This document shows, in pieces, positions 8,877 to 18,996 of a stretch of DNA of 64,000 bases. The notes under the pieces are model-generated. The model was not told the DNA's origin and made no database searches. It saw nothing but the letters and a program-made list of their open reading frames with translations. The stretch is from Serratia quinivorans (GTDB taxonomy: Bacteria; Pseudomonadota; Gammaproteobacteria; Enterobacterales; Enterobacteriaceae), in the NCBI RefSeq assembly GCF_946227985.1, contig NZ_CAMKGL010000012.1:85450-149449 (forward strand), given 5' to 3'. Position 1 is the stretch's first letter. Each line of letters starts with the position of its first letter. A program made the translations under genes and the position numbers.

Positions 8877-10813
8877 ACACTATCATTGAGCTGAAAGGTA
8901 TCGGCCGCACCTACACCAATGGCAGCCAGCCGCTGACCGTCCTGAAAAATATCAACCTGAGCATCGCTGCCGGGGAATTGGTCGCAATCATTGGTGCTTC
9001 TGGCTCCGGCAAATCCACGCTGATGAACATCATTGGCTGTCTGGACGTGCCGGACCAGGGTGACTATTACATCAGCGGCCAAAACGCGGCTCACCTATCG
9101 CCGGACCAACTGGCCAGGCTTCGTCGCGAACACATTGGTTTTATCTTCCAGCGTTATCATCTGATGCCGGATATCAGCGCGCTGGGCAACGTCGAGATCC
9201 CTGCGATTTATGCCAACAGCAAGCGAGACCAACGCCGAGTGCGTGCGGCGCAACTGTTGGCCCGACTCGGGCTGGAAGGTCGTGAACACCATAAACCCGG
9301 TCAGCTCTCCGGCGGCCAGCAACAGCGCGTCAGTATCGCTCGTGCGTTAATCAACGGCGCTGAAATCATCCTGGCGGATGAACCCACCGGTGCCCTGGAC
9401 ACTCGATCAGGTCAGGAAGTGCTGGAGATCCTCAGTGAACTTAATCAGCGCGGCCATACGGTAGTGATCGTCACTCACGATATGAAGGTGGCGCAGCATG
9501 CACAGCGCATCATCGAACTGCAGGACGGTGAGATAGTCGCCGACAGTGGTCGTAAATCGGCACTTCCTCTGCCGGTAATGAAAAAGACCCCAACGGTTGC
9601 CCAAGGCTACTGGCAGAGTCTGCTCGATCGCACCCGCGAATCGTTACAGATGGCACTGAAGGCCATGAATGCCCATCGCTTGCGTACCGCACTGACCATG
9701 ACCGGCATCATTTTCGGCATTGCTGCGGTGGTGACGGTGGTCGCGCTGGGTGAAGGTGCCAAGCAGCGCACGCTGGAGAGTATTAAAAGCCTGGGCACCA
9801 ACGTGGTCAGCATCTATCCCGGCCGTGATTTCTTTGATGACGCCATCGACAGCATCCGCACTCTGGTACCGGCAGATGCCGACGCGCTGGCCCGCCAAAG
9901 CTTTGTCGATAGCGTCAGCCCTGAGGTCACTGCCTCAGACAGTATCCATTTTCGCAGCAAATCAGCCAACGCGTCGATCACGGGTGTTGGACGCGATTAT
10001 TTACGCGTTAACGGCCTCACTCTGCTGCAAGGTCGCAATTTCCAGGACGACCGCAACGCCCTACAGGAAGTGATCATTGACGAGAACGCACGCCAGTCGT
10101 TGTTCAGTGATTTCGGCGTAGAGCCGCTAGGCCAGATCGTGTTTCTTGGCGCAGTACCGGCCCGGGTGATTGGCGTGGTTCAAAGTAACCAGGACTCAGC
10201 CCCCAACCGCATCAGAGTGTGGATGCCCTATACCACCGTCATGTACCGCATGGTGGGGCAAACCAAGTTGAGCAGCATCAGCGTAAGGTTGAAAGATGAC
10301 GTGGCCAACGAAGCCGCTGTCGCCGCTATTAACCAGTTGCTGACCCAGCGTCACGGCGCTAAAGACTTTATGTTGTTCAACCTCGATAAATTCCGTAAGT
10401 CGATCGAAAGAACGTCGATGACACTCAGCCTGCTGATCCTGATGGTGGCCTCAATTTCCCTGATCATCGGCAGCCTCGGCGTGATGAACATCATGCTGGT
10501 CTCGGTGACCGAACGGACGCATGAAATCGGTGTGCGTATGGCCGTCGGCGCACGTCGCAGCGACATTATGCAGCAATTTATGATCGAGGCGGTGCTGGTC
10601 TGCCTGATCGGCGGCGTACTGGGCATTTTACTGTCTTTCACCGCCGGCTCGCTGTTCACCCTGCTGGCGGGCGGCATGCTCACTGCCATCTATTCCTGGC
10701 AAGCTGCCGCCGTGGCCTTTTGCTGCTCCACTCTGATCGGCATGATCTTCGGTTATCTCCCGGCCCGCAAAGCGGCGCGGATGGATCCGGTCGTTTCACT
10801 GGCCAGCGAGTAA
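8873..10813 (+). CDS. MacB-like ABC exporter, ATPase-permease
   Basis: One polypeptide with an N-terminal ABC ATPase (Walker [10 protein letters not shown], signature LSGGQQQR, Walker [14 protein letters not shown]-loop THD) and a C-terminal permease. The permease has one transmembrane helix near residue 275, a large periplasmic domain and three C-terminal helices, as in MacB. GTG start, overlapping the upstream TGA (GTGA). With its partners it would export peptides, macrolides or siderophores across the envelope. Having a dedicated outer-membrane gene resembles PvdRT-OpmQ more than E. coli macAB. The substrate cannot be read from sequence. Confidence 0.93.
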   Translation: MNTIIELKGIGRTYTNGSQPLTVLKNINLSIAAGELVAIIGASGSGKSTLMNIIGCLDVPDQGDYYISGQNAAHLSPDQLARLRREHIGFIFQRYHLMPDISALGNVEIPAIYANSKRDQRRVRAAQLLARLGLEGREHHKPGQLSGGQQQRVSIARALINGAEIILADEPTGALDTRSGQEVLEILSELNQRGHTVVIVTHDMKVAQHAQRIIELQDGEIVADSGRKSALPLPVMKKTPTVAQGYWQSLLDRTRESLQMALKAMNAHRLRTALTMTGIIFGIAAVVTVVALGEGAKQRTLESIKSLGTNVVSIYPGRDFFDDAIDSIRTLVPADADALARQSFVDSVSPEVTASDSIHFRSKSANASITGVGRDYLRVNGLTLLQGRNFQDDRNALQEVIIDENARQSLFSDFGVEPLGQIVFLGAVPARVIGVVQSNQDSAPNRIRVWMPYTTVMYRMVGQTKLSSISVRLKDDVANEAAVAAINQLLTQRHGAKDFMLFNLDKFRKSIERTSMTLSLLILMVASISLIIGSLGVMNIMLVSVTERTHEIGVRMAVGARRSDIMQQFMIEAVLVCLIGGVLGILLSFTAGSLFTLLAGGMLTAIYSWQAAAVAFCCSTLIGMIFGYLPARKAARMDPVVSLASE

Positions 10814-10816
10814 CTT

Positions 10817-12181
10817 ATGAAAATTGTATCCCCCCTGGCGTTATGCCTCGCCGCCCTGCTCAGCACCGGCTGCGGCAATGCGTTGAAAAGCAAATATCAG
10901 CCTCCGAAGGTGGACTATCCGTCCCAATGGCAACCCGGTGCCGATGCCGCTACGTCAGTCCCTTTTGCCTGGCATGACTTCCACGATCCCCAGCTAGATC
11001 ACTGGTTACAACAGGTCATGCTGGCTAATAACGATCTGGCCGCTGCCGCGTTGCGCGTCTATCGTGCCCAGTTGGCGGCCCAACGGGTCGATATCGGCAC
11101 CGATCCCAGCATAAACGCGACGCTCAATAGCGGCGCCAGCACCGCCCTGTCCAATTCGTCCCCGTGGAATAAAAACAGCAGCGCCAACCTCGGTGTCAGC
11201 TATGAAGTCGATCTGTGGGGCAAACTGGCACGACAGCGCGACGCAGCAGACTGGGCCAGCCAGGCCACCCAGCAGGATTTGCAAAGTGCACGTTTGGCCT
11301 TGCTCGCCAGCGCCAGCAAAAATTACTGGCGTATAGGCTTTATCAATCAACGGATCGGCGTCAGTCAGCAAAATATTGCCTATTCCCGGCAGACCCTGCA
11401 GTTGGTCAATGCCCGCTACCGTGCCGGCAGCATCTCTTCATTGGACGTGGTGGACGCCGAGCAGAATCTGATCAATCAGGAGAGCAGCCATCTGGCGCTG
11501 TTGCGTGAGCGTCAGCAAGCCTTGAACGAACAAACCGTGTTACTGGGTTCACCACCAGGTAAGGCTTTGGTCGAACCCGCCCGTTTGCCCACCGGTCCGC
11601 TGCCGCAAATCAATGCCGGTATCCCGGTCAACGTGCTGCGCCATCGACCGGATATCAGCGCCAAAGAGTTGCGGCTGCGTGAAGCATTGGCTAACGTCGA
11701 TGTGAAGCGTACCCAGTACTATCCGGCCTTCAGCCTGACCGGTTCATTGGGTGCCAGCAGTACCGCCTTGCTGGAATTTTTGCGCAATCCGTTGGCCTCG
11801 GTGGGGGCTGGGTTGTCGCTGCCGTTCCTTGAATGGCGGCAGATGGATGTGGATATCAAAATTGCCCGCAGTGACTACGACCTGCAGGTGCTGGAATTCA
11901 AACAGGCGCTGTATAAAGCCATGGCCGATGTGGACGATGCCTTGTCGTTGCGTAGTCAATTGATAGCGCAGGAAAAACACTTACGGGCCTCGGTGGCGTT
12001 GGCGCAAAAATCTGAACGCTTGAATGAGGTCCGCTACCGGCAAGGCGCCGTCCCCATCAGCTTCTGGCTGGATGCGCAAAATCGCCGTAGGCTGGCAGAA
12101 CTGGCGCTGGATGAAAACCGTTTTGGTCAATATCAAAACCTGGCACAACTCTACCTGGAATTCGGCGGCTCAGCTCAATAA
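10817..12181 (+). CDS. NodT/OprM-type outer-membrane efflux lipoprotein
   Basis: TolC-like outer-membrane channel of the lipoprotein (NodT/OprM/OpmQ) branch. A signal peptide with lipobox LSTGC is followed by the two repeated outer-membrane-efflux regions (about residues 60-240 and 260-450). Family features include YEVDLWGKLAR and NVLRHRPDISAKELRLREA. It starts 3 bp after macB, so the three proteins form a complete exporter operon that ends at a terminator at 12196. Confidence 0.9.
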   Translation: MKIVSPLALCLAALLSTGCGNALKSKYQPPKVDYPSQWQPGADAATSVPFAWHDFHDPQLDHWLQQVMLANNDLAAAALRVYRAQLAAQRVDIGTDPSINATLNSGASTALSNSSPWNKNSSANLGVSYEVDLWGKLARQRDAADWASQATQQDLQSARLALLASASKNYWRIGFINQRIGVSQQNIAYSRQTLQLVNARYRAGSISSLDVVDAEQNLINQESSHLALLRERQQALNEQTVLLGSPPGKALVEPARLPTGPLPQINAGIPVNVLRHRPDISAKELRLREALANVDVKRTQYYPAFSLTGSLGASSTALLEFLRNPLASVGAGLSLPFLEWRQMDVDIKIARSDYDLQVLEFKQALYKAMADVDDALSLRSQLIAQEKHLRASVALAQKSERLNEVRYRQGAVPISFWLDAQNRRRLAELALDENRFGQYQNLAQLYLEFGGSAQ

Positions 12182-12195
12182 CTCACCACTCTCCG

Positions 12196-12221
12196 GCCTG
12201 ACTTCTTCGTCAGGCTTTTTT
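12196..12221 (+). terminator. Rho-independent terminator
   Basis: GCCTGAC (12196-12202) pairs with GTCAGGC (12209-12215), followed by six Ts. It ends the exporter operon. Confidence 0.9.
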
Positions 12222-12458
12222 CAGCTGCAGAACGCATTAATTTTGACGGTTTTTACCGCAGTTCTTTCTATACTTAACCCATCCCCCCACCAGACAAAAA
12301 ACCATCAATATGCACAAGAGTTAATCTATTTATGCGCTAAATCGGTGCAAATTCATTAGATAAACTGCTAAATTTGATCGCCGCAAGATATAACGTTAAG
12401 CTATAGATGCAAAATAATTAGTCACCTAAATGACATATTCCCGGTGAAAATTGAAACA

Positions 12459-12480
12459 TTACGTGATTCGCGTCACACAA
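12459..12480 (+). promoter_or_regulatory. CRP-like site upstream of proP
   Basis: CGTGA-N6-TCACA at 12462-12477 differs from the CRP consensus TGTGA-N6-TCACA at one base of the core. E. coli proP P1 is known to be CRP-controlled, so the site is plausible. The rest of 12222-12590 is AT-rich and shows no gene; it presumably holds the osmotically controlled proP promoters. Confidence 0.55.
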
Positions 12481-12590
12481 AAAATGGCAATGGCCGATCT
12501 CTGCGTATAGCGCTTTGATTAACCAAACTGATAACTGGGCAGAAGGATCGCGAATTCACGTACGACTAAAATTGATTAAGGGATGATTAT

Positions 12591-14093
12591 ATGAAGTTAA
12601 GAAAAAAACGTCATAAACCGATGCATATTAATGACATCACCATTATCGACGACAGCAAGTTGAAAAAGGCAATAACCGCGGCGGCATTAGGCAACGCGAT
12701 GGAGTGGTTCGACTTTGGTGTTTATGGCTTCGTGGCCTACGCCCTCGGACAAGTATTTTTCCCTGGCGCCACGCCCGGCGTACAGATGATTGCCGCACTG
12801 GCAACCTTTTCCGTTCCCTTCCTGGTTCGTCCGTTAGGCGGCATCTTCTTTGGTGCAATGGGCGATAAATTCGGTCGTCAAAAAGTCCTCTCCATCACCA
12901 TCATTATCATGGCGGTGAGCACCTTCTGTATCGGGCTGATCCCCTCTTACGCTTCGATCGGTATTTGGGCACCGGTGCTGCTGCTGTTGGCAAAATTGGC
13001 GCAGGGCTTCTCGGTCGGTGGCGAATACTCCGGCGCGGCAATCTTTGTTGCCGAGTACTCCCCGGACCGCAAGCGTGGCTTTATGGGCAGTTGGCTTGAT
13101 TTCGGCTCGATTGCCGGCTTCGTGCTGGGTGCGGGCGTTGTAGTGCTGATTTCCAGCATTGTTGGGGAAGCCAACTTCCTCGACTGGGGATGGCGTATTC
13201 CGTTCTTCATCGCTGCGCCGCTGGGCCTGATTGGTCTGTACCTGCGACACGCGCTGGAAGAAACGCCGGCATTCCAGCAGCACGTGGAAAAAATGGAGAA
13301 GGAAGACCGTAACGCTATCGAAAACCCGCCAAGGACTTCGTTCAAAGAGATTGCTGCCAAGCACTGGAGAAGCCTGTTGGTGTGCGTCGGTATCGTGATT
13401 TCGACCAACGTGACCTATTACATGTTGCTGACCTATATGCCGAGTTACCTGTCGCATAACCTGCACTACTCGGAAGATCACGGCGTTCTGATTATTATCG
13501 CCGTCATGATCGGCATGCTGTTCGTACAGCCGGTGATCGGCATGACCAGTGACCGCATTGGCCGTAAACCCTTTATTATTGGCGGCAGTATCGGCCTGTT
13601 GGCGCTGGCGATCCCGTGCTTTATTTTGATCAACAGTAATGTGATCGGTTTGATTTTCGTCGGACTGTTAGTCCTGGCGGTGCTGTTAAACTGCTTTACC
13701 GGCGTGATGGCTTCGATTCTGCCGGCAATGTTCCCAACGCACATTCGTTACAGCGCATTGGCTATTTCGTTCAATATTTCGGTACTGGTGGCCGGTGCTA
13801 CCCCAACGGTGGCCGCCTGGTTGGTCGAGTCGTCCGGAAACCTGTATATGCCGGCTTACTACCTGATGACAGTCGCGGTAATTGGTCTCGCCACCGGCCT
13901 GTACATGAAGGAAACCGCCAATAAACCGCTGCGCGGTGCTACCCCAGCCGCTTCGGACCGTTCGGAAGCCAAAGAGCTGCTGCAGGAGAACTACGACAAC
14001 ATCGAACAGAAAGTCGAAGACATCAACGAGCAGATCGCCGAGCTGGAAAAGAAAAAACAGACGTTGGTCGACCAGCATCCAAAACTGGACTAA
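12591..14093 (+). CDS. proP: Proline/glycine betaine:H+ symporter ProP
   Basis: Osmosensory major-facilitator transporter importing proline, betaine and other compatible solutes. At 500 residues it has the same length as E. coli ProP and aligns throughout: TIIDDSKLKKAITAA, GNAMEWFDFGVYG, the MFS loop motif GDKFGRQK and EYSPDRKRGFMGSWLDFGS. The long C-terminal tail carries the antiparallel coiled coil (DNIEQKVEDINEQIAELEKK) that tunes the osmotic threshold in E. coli. The start fits AGGGA 8 nt upstream. Likely regulated by osmolarity and CRP. Confidence 0.96.
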   Translation: MKLRKKRHKPMHINDITIIDDSKLKKAITAAALGNAMEWFDFGVYGFVAYALGQVFFPGATPGVQMIAALATFSVPFLVRPLGGIFFGAMGDKFGRQKVLSITIIIMAVSTFCIGLIPSYASIGIWAPVLLLLAKLAQGFSVGGEYSGAAIFVAEYSPDRKRGFMGSWLDFGSIAGFVLGAGVVVLISSIVGEANFLDWGWRIPFFIAAPLGLIGLYLRHALEETPAFQQHVEKMEKEDRNAIENPPRTSFKEIAAKHWRSLLVCVGIVISTNVTYYMLLTYMPSYLSHNLHYSEDHGVLIIIAVMIGMLFVQPVIGMTSDRIGRKPFIIGGSIGLLALAIPCFILINSNVIGLIFVGLLVLAVLLNCFTGVMASILPAMFPTHIRYSALAISFNISVLVAGATPTVAAWLVESSGNLYMPAYYLMTVAVIGLATGLYMKETANKPLRGATPAASDRSEAKELLQENYDNIEQKVEDINEQIAELEKKKQTLVDQHPKLD

Positions 14094-14110
14094 ATATCGC
14101 TCTGCCAACC

Positions 14111-14134
14111 AGCCACCTTCGGGTGGCTTTTTTT
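14111..14134 (+). terminator. Rho-independent terminator after proP
   Basis: AGCCACC-ttcg-GGTGGCT with a T7 tail; the loop is a stable UUCG tetraloop. Confidence 0.92.
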
Positions 14135-14194
14135 GGGACTTTTACGCCGGTTTGTTACACTGAACCAGTGCGTTATTCAACGAGGTTCCCACCA

Positions 14195-14329
14195 ATGAGT
14201 AAAATGGATTTGCCGGTTGTGATTGGAGTGGTGTTAATGATTGCCGTATGGATAGGCGCAATGTTTAACGTGGGTGATATCACCCCCAGTCTGGCACGTA
14301 TCTTCCATTGGATAGAAAGCCTTCGCTAA
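14195..14329 (+). CDS. 44-aa single-pass membrane protein
   Basis: Small gene with GAGG about 9 nt before ATG. One transmembrane helix (VVIGVVLMIAVWIGAMF) is followed by a short amphipathic tail (SLARIFHWIESLR). It stands alone between proP and the convergent eptB. No family is recognised. Confidence 0.6.
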   Translation: MSKMDLPVVIGVVLMIAVWIGAMFNVGDITPSLARIFHWIESLR

Positions 14330-14352
14330 TCTGTTTACCGTCTGGTTTAGCC

Positions 14353-14374
14353 AAAAAAAACCGCCTTGCGGCGG
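14353..14374 (-). terminator. Terminator of eptB
   Basis: On the minus strand CCGCC-gcaa-GGCGG is followed by eight Ts, just past the eptB stop codon. It may also act weakly on the convergent small gene. Confidence 0.85.
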
Positions 14375-14394
14375 CTGATGATGCTGCTGTTGAT

Positions 14395-16059
14395 TTAGTT
14401 AACCTGGCACCAGTTATGCTGTTTCACGATCCCCCCGTCCGGCGAGGTATAGCCGATACAGCCCAGAATACTGTCGAACAGTTTCTCGTGGAAGACCGGC
14501 GTTTTCGCCTGCTGCAGCGCTTTTAACTGATTGAATGCCGCCTGATGGTCAGGCTGGCTAAGAAACTTGTCAGATGCCCAAACCATAATAGGAATGGTGC
14601 GCTGCGCCTGCGGTGCATGGTCACGCGGGGTACCGTGGAAATGCATATTTTCCGAGATCGACTCGCCGTGATCCGAGGAATAAAACACGATGGCATTACG
14701 ATTACGCATCTGGTTAAAAACCTGCTCAAGGACGTAATCGGTATACAGCAGGCTATTGTCGTAAGAGTTAATCATTGATTGCGTAGAGCAAGTATCATCA
14801 ATACCCTGACATTCCGGCTGGTAACGGGCAAAAGCACGAGGATAACGTTCAGTGTACATATAGTGCGAGCCCTTGGTATGCAGGATCACCAAATGCTTGC
14901 CCTGCGGGTGGCGGTCTAACGAATCTTTTAACTCGTCAATCAGCGCAATATCATCCACAGGTTTACCGGCATTACGTTTTTCCGCCTGAATACTTTCTCT
15001 CAACTCATAATCATCCGCCTGGGTTTTGTTATAAAACCAGGCCTCGCTCTGCATTGAAAACAGTTCAGAGGAAAAACCCTGCTTTTTCAGCACGGAAAAT
15101 ACGTTCATTTCCTTCAGGGTTCGTTCCGGCGCTTCTGACGCGCCACCTTCACGCACGAACATACAACGTAACGAGAGTTTGGTTGAGGTATCGCAGGAAT
15201 AGCCCTGCAGCACCGCAAGATTGCTCTCCTTATCCAGATTAGGCGTGTTGTCGCGTTGGTAGCCATAAATGCCCATGTGATCGCGTCTGGCGCTTTCACC
15301 AATCACAAACACCACGTACAGATCGTTCACGTCTTTTGGCGGTTGATAGGTAAAGTGCGCCGCGGGATCAAACAGATTACGGCTGTCTTCTGCCTGGCTG
15401 TAAGAGCTGTAGGTAAACAACCCCAAGGCAGAGAGCCAGTTGGATGGCGAATAACTGCCGGCCACCACCCCACCATAACTGGCCATCAACTGATTGCTTT
15501 CCCGATCGTGACGATCCTGTACCTGCCCCATTAGCTTCAGGGGTAGCCAGCACAGCAGTGCGGCACTCAGCATAATGCCGCCCTTCTTGCACCACGCCCA
15601 GCCGTTGCCTTTCTTATAAGTAGCTTCGTGCATCGGGGCCAGCCAAATAAGTAGCATCGGCAACAGGCTCACCAGCAGCACCCACACGGCAAAATGCCAG
15701 CCTACCGACTCTCTGGACAAATCAACGTCAGTGGTCATCACCGCCGCCAGAATGCCGTAGCCAATATCAACGTGGAATAACACCATGTAGTAGCTGGCGG
15801 CAACCGAACTCAACACCAATAACGATGCCAAAACACGGAACAACCTGCGCCCCAAAAACGAGATCAGCAGCGTGATAAAACACACCAGGCAGAAGGCTGC
15901 GAGCACCTCAATGCCGATCGACAAGGCGTTGTCATAATGAAGTTGCTGATAGCGGCGGTAAAATATGGGGATATTGAGCAACACACCGAGATAAAAAGCG
16001 ATAAAGAAAGAGACCTGTAACTGGGTCCAGCGTCGGAACTTCTGCATTATTGATACCAT
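14395..16059 (-). CDS. eptB: Kdo2-lipid A phosphoethanolamine transferase EptB
   Basis: Inner-membrane enzyme that transfers phosphoethanolamine from phosphatidylethanolamine to the outer Kdo of lipopolysaccharide. Four to five N-terminal transmembrane helices (to about residue 180) precede a periplasmic alkaline-phosphatase-like domain. Visible site features: FVIGESARRDHMGIYGY, the nucleophile region DTSTKLSLRCMF, YSSDHGES, and a C-terminal CIGYTSPDGGI as in E. coli EptB. Upstream TTG or downstream ATG starts differ by only a few residues. The modification lowers surface charge and can reduce sensitivity to cationic peptides. Confidence 0.93.
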   Translation of the reverse strand: MVSIMQKFRRWTQLQVSFFIAFYLGVLLNIPIFYRRYQQLHYDNALSIGIEVLAAFCLVCFITLLISFLGRRLFRVLASLLVLSSVAASYYMVLFHVDIGYGILAAVMTTDVDLSRESVGWHFAVWVLLVSLLPMLLIWLAPMHEATYKKGNGWAWCKKGGIMLSAALLCWLPLKLMGQVQDRHDRESNQLMASYGGVVAGSYSPSNWLSALGLFTYSSYSQAEDSRNLFDPAAHFTYQPPKDVNDLYVVFVIGESARRDHMGIYGYQRDNTPNLDKESNLAVLQGYSCDTSTKLSLRCMFVREGGASEAPERTLKEMNVFSVLKKQGFSSELFSMQSEAWFYNKTQADDYELRESIQAEKRNAGKPVDDIALIDELKDSLDRHPQGKHLVILHTKGSHYMYTERYPRAFARYQPECQGIDDTCSTQSMINSYDNSLLYTDYVLEQVFNQMRNRNAIVFYSSDHGESISENMHFHGTPRDHAPQAQRTIPIMVWASDKFLSQPDHQAAFNQLKALQQAKTPVFHEKLFDSILGCIGYTSPDGGIVKQHNWCQVN

Positions 16060-16231
16060 TCTTGCCAAAGTGAATTCATAACCCTTGCCAGATACAGGTT
16101 ATTATTGAGAGTTTTCTCTCTCCTGCTGCTGGAATGGTTATCTGACAGGTAATTTAGGCAGGCGTTGCCGCGGCGGGTGAAATTAATGCTGTTATGATGT
16201 AACAATTCATGTGTGGCGATTTTTAGCTTAT

Positions 16232-16268
16232 TTCCAGTAACGGCAGTATCCGACCACCGTTACTGGAA
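16232..16268. other. Long perfect inverted repeat after PTS IIC
   Basis: TTCCAGTAACGG (16232-16243) is exactly complementary to CCGTTACTGGAA (16257-16268), a 12-bp stem with a 13-nt loop, beginning 10 bp past the IIC stop codon. There is no T-run, so it may stabilise the mRNA 3' end rather than terminate by itself. Confidence 0.6.
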
Positions 16269-16277
16269 GAGCCCATT

Positions 16278-17642
16278 TTATGGCGTCTGCGGTTGCTCAT
16301 TGGCCACGGCAGTTTTCGCTGGCTCCGCCGCCTGATTTTCTTCGCGGTACTTTTGCTTATCCCAGGCGCGGAAGAACGGATAGTAAATTGCCATTGAAAT
16401 CAGCAAATTGACCACCTGGATCACCGTTCCTGAAATATGGCCGCCGGTTGCCAGATAACCACTAATGAAAATCGGCGTGGTGAACGGCAAGGCAATGCCA
16501 ACCGGAGGTGTCACCAGCCCGGTGGCCATCGCGCTGTAGGTCACAATCACCAGCACCACCGGGGTCAGGATAAACGGCAGGAAGAAGTACGGGTTCATCA
16601 CCAAGGGGATGCCGAACACCATGGGTTCACTGATGTTGAACAGACAACCCGGCGCAGCGATTTTCCCCAACTGTTTCATCTGGGCGCTACGGCTGCGCAA
16701 CAGCATAAAGATCACCAGCCCCAACAGGGCTCCCGTCCCGCCGGGGGCAATCCAGAGGTCGTAGAATTGCTGGGTGATAATGTGCGGGATCGGCTGATTG
16801 GTCTGAAACGCCACCAGGTTTTCAGACATATTCGCCAGCCACACCGGTTGAATAAACACCAGTACGATGGCGTCGCCATGCAGCCCCAGCGTCCACAGCA
16901 GACCTATCAGAATGACCGAGAAAATCATCCCGGGAAGTGTCCCACCCACGTGATGCATCGGAATGCCGATAAGCGTAGCGATCATGGTGTTGATATCGCC
17001 AAACGGCGTAGCCTCAACAATCAAACGCAGCAGCAAAATCACTGCCAGCGCGCAGAACCCCGGGATCAGGGCCAGGAAGGATTTGGCTACCGCCGGCGGC
17101 ACCCCTTCCGGCATGTTGATCACCAGATTACGGTTATGCACAAAACGGTAAATTTCCGTCGATAACAGCGCCACTACAATCGCCACAAACAGCCCCTGGC
17201 TACCGATAAAATTCATCGGCAGCACGCCTTTAACAATTTGCTCTGCGGCCCCTTTCACCGGTGCAAACAGCGTATGCTGAGGAATGGTCATGATAAACGC
17301 CACCAGCGAAACCGCACCGGTACTGAGCGGATCCATCCCACGGTATTTTTCCGCCAGCCGGTAGGCAATGCCAAAGCTGGAGATTATCGCCATGATGTCG
17401 TAGGTCGCCTTGACCGGGTACAGTAGTTTATCTCGCCACGCTGCGCCAAATACCTCGCCCATCAGATTGGCGTAGCTGGGGATCGGTAAGTAAGCGAAAA
17501 TCAGGAAAAATGACCCGATTAACATAAACGGCATGTTGAGAATTATGCCGTCCCGCACCGACAGAATATGTTTTTGCCCGGCAATTTTTAACGCCGTCGG
17601 CAACACGTAACGTTCCAGAATGCTATTTAAACCCGCCATCAT
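16278..17642 (-). CDS. PTS lactose/cellobiose-type IIC permease
   Basis: Membrane component of a beta-glucoside (cellobiose or aryl-glucoside) phosphotransferase system. About ten transmembrane helices. Family features include NISEPMVFGIPLVMNPYF (substrate-site region), HHVGGT and LWTLGLHGDAIV. Two adjacent ATG codons (17642, 17639) follow a G-rich ribosome-binding site. It is last in the order IIB, IIA, GH4 enzyme, IIC. The exact sugar is not decided by sequence; cellobiose, chitobiose and arbutin-type sugars are all possible. Confidence 0.9.
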   Translation of the reverse strand: MMAGLNSILERYVLPTALKIAGQKHILSVRDGIILNMPFMLIGSFFLIFAYLPIPSYANLMGEVFGAAWRDKLLYPVKATYDIMAIISSFGIAYRLAEKYRGMDPLSTGAVSLVAFIMTIPQHTLFAPVKGAAEQIVKGVLPMNFIGSQGLFVAIVVALLSTEIYRFVHNRNLVINMPEGVPPAVAKSFLALIPGFCALAVILLLRLIVEATPFGDINTMIATLIGIPMHHVGGTLPGMIFSVILIGLLWTLGLHGDAIVLVFIQPVWLANMSENLVAFQTNQPIPHIITQQFYDLWIAPGGTGALLGLVIFMLLRSRSAQMKQLGKIAAPGCLFNISEPMVFGIPLVMNPYFFLPFILTPVVLVIVTYSAMATGLVTPPVGIALPFTTPIFISGYLATGGHISGTVIQVVNLLISMAIYYPFFRAWDKQKYREENQAAEPAKTAVANEQPQTP

Positions 17643-17694
17643 CCCCCCTGCCCGGCAAAGCCGGCTGTCGTGATTGTTATTATGGAATATCGAC

Positions 17695-18996
17695 TTAATT
17701 AAACTGCGGTAGATAGGCCTGGTTCAGCCTCAACACTTCGTCCAGCAAGGGTTGCGCAATGCCGACACCGCCAATCAACGGGTTCACCACCAGCGCTAAC
17801 AGCGCACTCTGACGATCGCCATGCACCGCCGCCTCTATGGTCAGGCGTTCAAAATCTTTAACCTGTTGAGTCAGTCCGTTCATGGCCAGTGGCAACGGGC
17901 CGAAGCTCAGCGGATGCGCGCCCAGTGCATCGATCACACAGTTGGTTTCAATGACCGCATCATCGGGCAAGCCCTGAATCGCACCGTTATTGCGAGTATT
18001 CACCACTAACACCTTGCCGCTGTTATTGTGAATTGCGCGGATCAATTCGACCGCCACCTCAGAATAGAAGGCACCCCCGCGGAAACTCAGTTGCTCCGGT
18101 TTTTTATCCAGCGTCGGATCGGCATATAAGGCAAATAACTCCGCTTCCACCTTCATCACCTGCTCGGCACGGGTGCCCTGTGCAGCAGCCGCTTCCAGCT
18201 CTTCTTCCAGCATGCCGGCGGTCTGATAAAAATAGCGATGATACGGACAAGGGATTGCCCCCAGTGCCTGCAGAAATGCCGGTGGCCACGGCAGGTCTTT
18301 GATGTTGTTCATCGACAGCGTTTCGCCATTGCTTAACATTTCCAGCACTTTGGCGGTCACATCCTTACCGCTTTGTGTCACCTGATGCACCCACACCATA
18401 TGGTTCAGCCCGGCAAACCGCAGGTCTACCTGATCGTGCGGCGCTTTCAGCATATCGGCGATCATGTGATGCATGGTGATCGGCACGTTGCACAACCCAA
18501 TAATCTTCGCCTTGCTGTAACGTGAAACCGCTTCGGTAACGATCCCCGCCGGGTTAGTGAAGTTGATAATCCAGGCATCCGGCGCCACCGCCTCCACCAC
18601 GCGTGCCACCTCCAGCATCACCGGAATGGTGCGCAACGCCTTGGCAAAACCGCCGACACCGGTGGTTTCCTGGCCCAGTCGCTGGTATTTCAGCCCCAGA
18701 CGCTCATCGGCGGCGCGGGCGGCCAGTTGCCCCACTCGCAGTTGAGTCAGCACAAAGCTGGCACCGCGAATGGCCGGTTCCAGCGTGAAATGCACCGAAA
18801 CCACTACCTGCTCCAGCCCATTGCGCTTGAGCATTCTTTTGGTCAACTCCGCAATGATGCCCACTTTCTCACGGCCGGATTCCACATCAACCAGTGCCAG
18901 TTCGGTTAACGGCACATCCTGATAATGCGCAATCAATCCTTCGACCAACTCCGGCGTGTAGCTGCTGCCCCCGCCTATTACGGTGATTTTAGTCAT
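17695..18996 (-). CDS. GH4 6-phospho-beta-glucosidase
   Basis: Cytoplasmic hydrolase of glycoside hydrolase family 4, which uses NAD+ and Mn2+ and works by oxidation-elimination. Seen: N-terminal Rossmann glycine motif (VIGGGSSYTPELVEG), NFTNPAGIVTEAV, the metal-ligand Cys in LCNVPITMHH and the metal-ligand His in GLNHMVWVH. At 433 residues it has the usual length. It would cleave the 6-phospho-sugar delivered by the adjacent PTS. Its start overlaps the IIA gene by 8 bp. Confidence 0.93.
   Translation of the reverse strand: MTKITVIGGGSSYTPELVEGLIAHYQDVPLTELALVDVESGREKVGIIAELTKRMLKRNGLEQVVVSVHFTLEPAIRGASFVLTQLRVGQLAARAADERLGLKYQRLGQETTGVGGFAKALRTIPVMLEVARVVEAVAPDAWIINFTNPAGIVTEAVSRYSKAKIIGLCNVPITMHHMIADMLKAPHDQVDLRFAGLNHMVWVHQVTQSGKDVTAKVLEMLSNGETLSMNNIKDLPWPPAFLQALGAIPCPYHRYFYQTAGMLEEELEAAAAQGTRAEQVMKVEAELFALYADPTLDKKPEQLSFRGGAFYSEVAVELIRAIHNNSGKVLVVNTRNNGAIQGLPDDAVIETNCVIDALGAHPLSFGPLPLAMNGLTQQVKDFERLTIEAAVHGDRQSALLALVVNPLIGGVGIAQPLLDEVLRLNQAYLPQFN

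Noticed and set aside
12024..12359. Overlapping plus-strand frame at the end of the outer-membrane gene
   Set aside because: Shifted frame of the real gene that runs through its terminator; no start signal.
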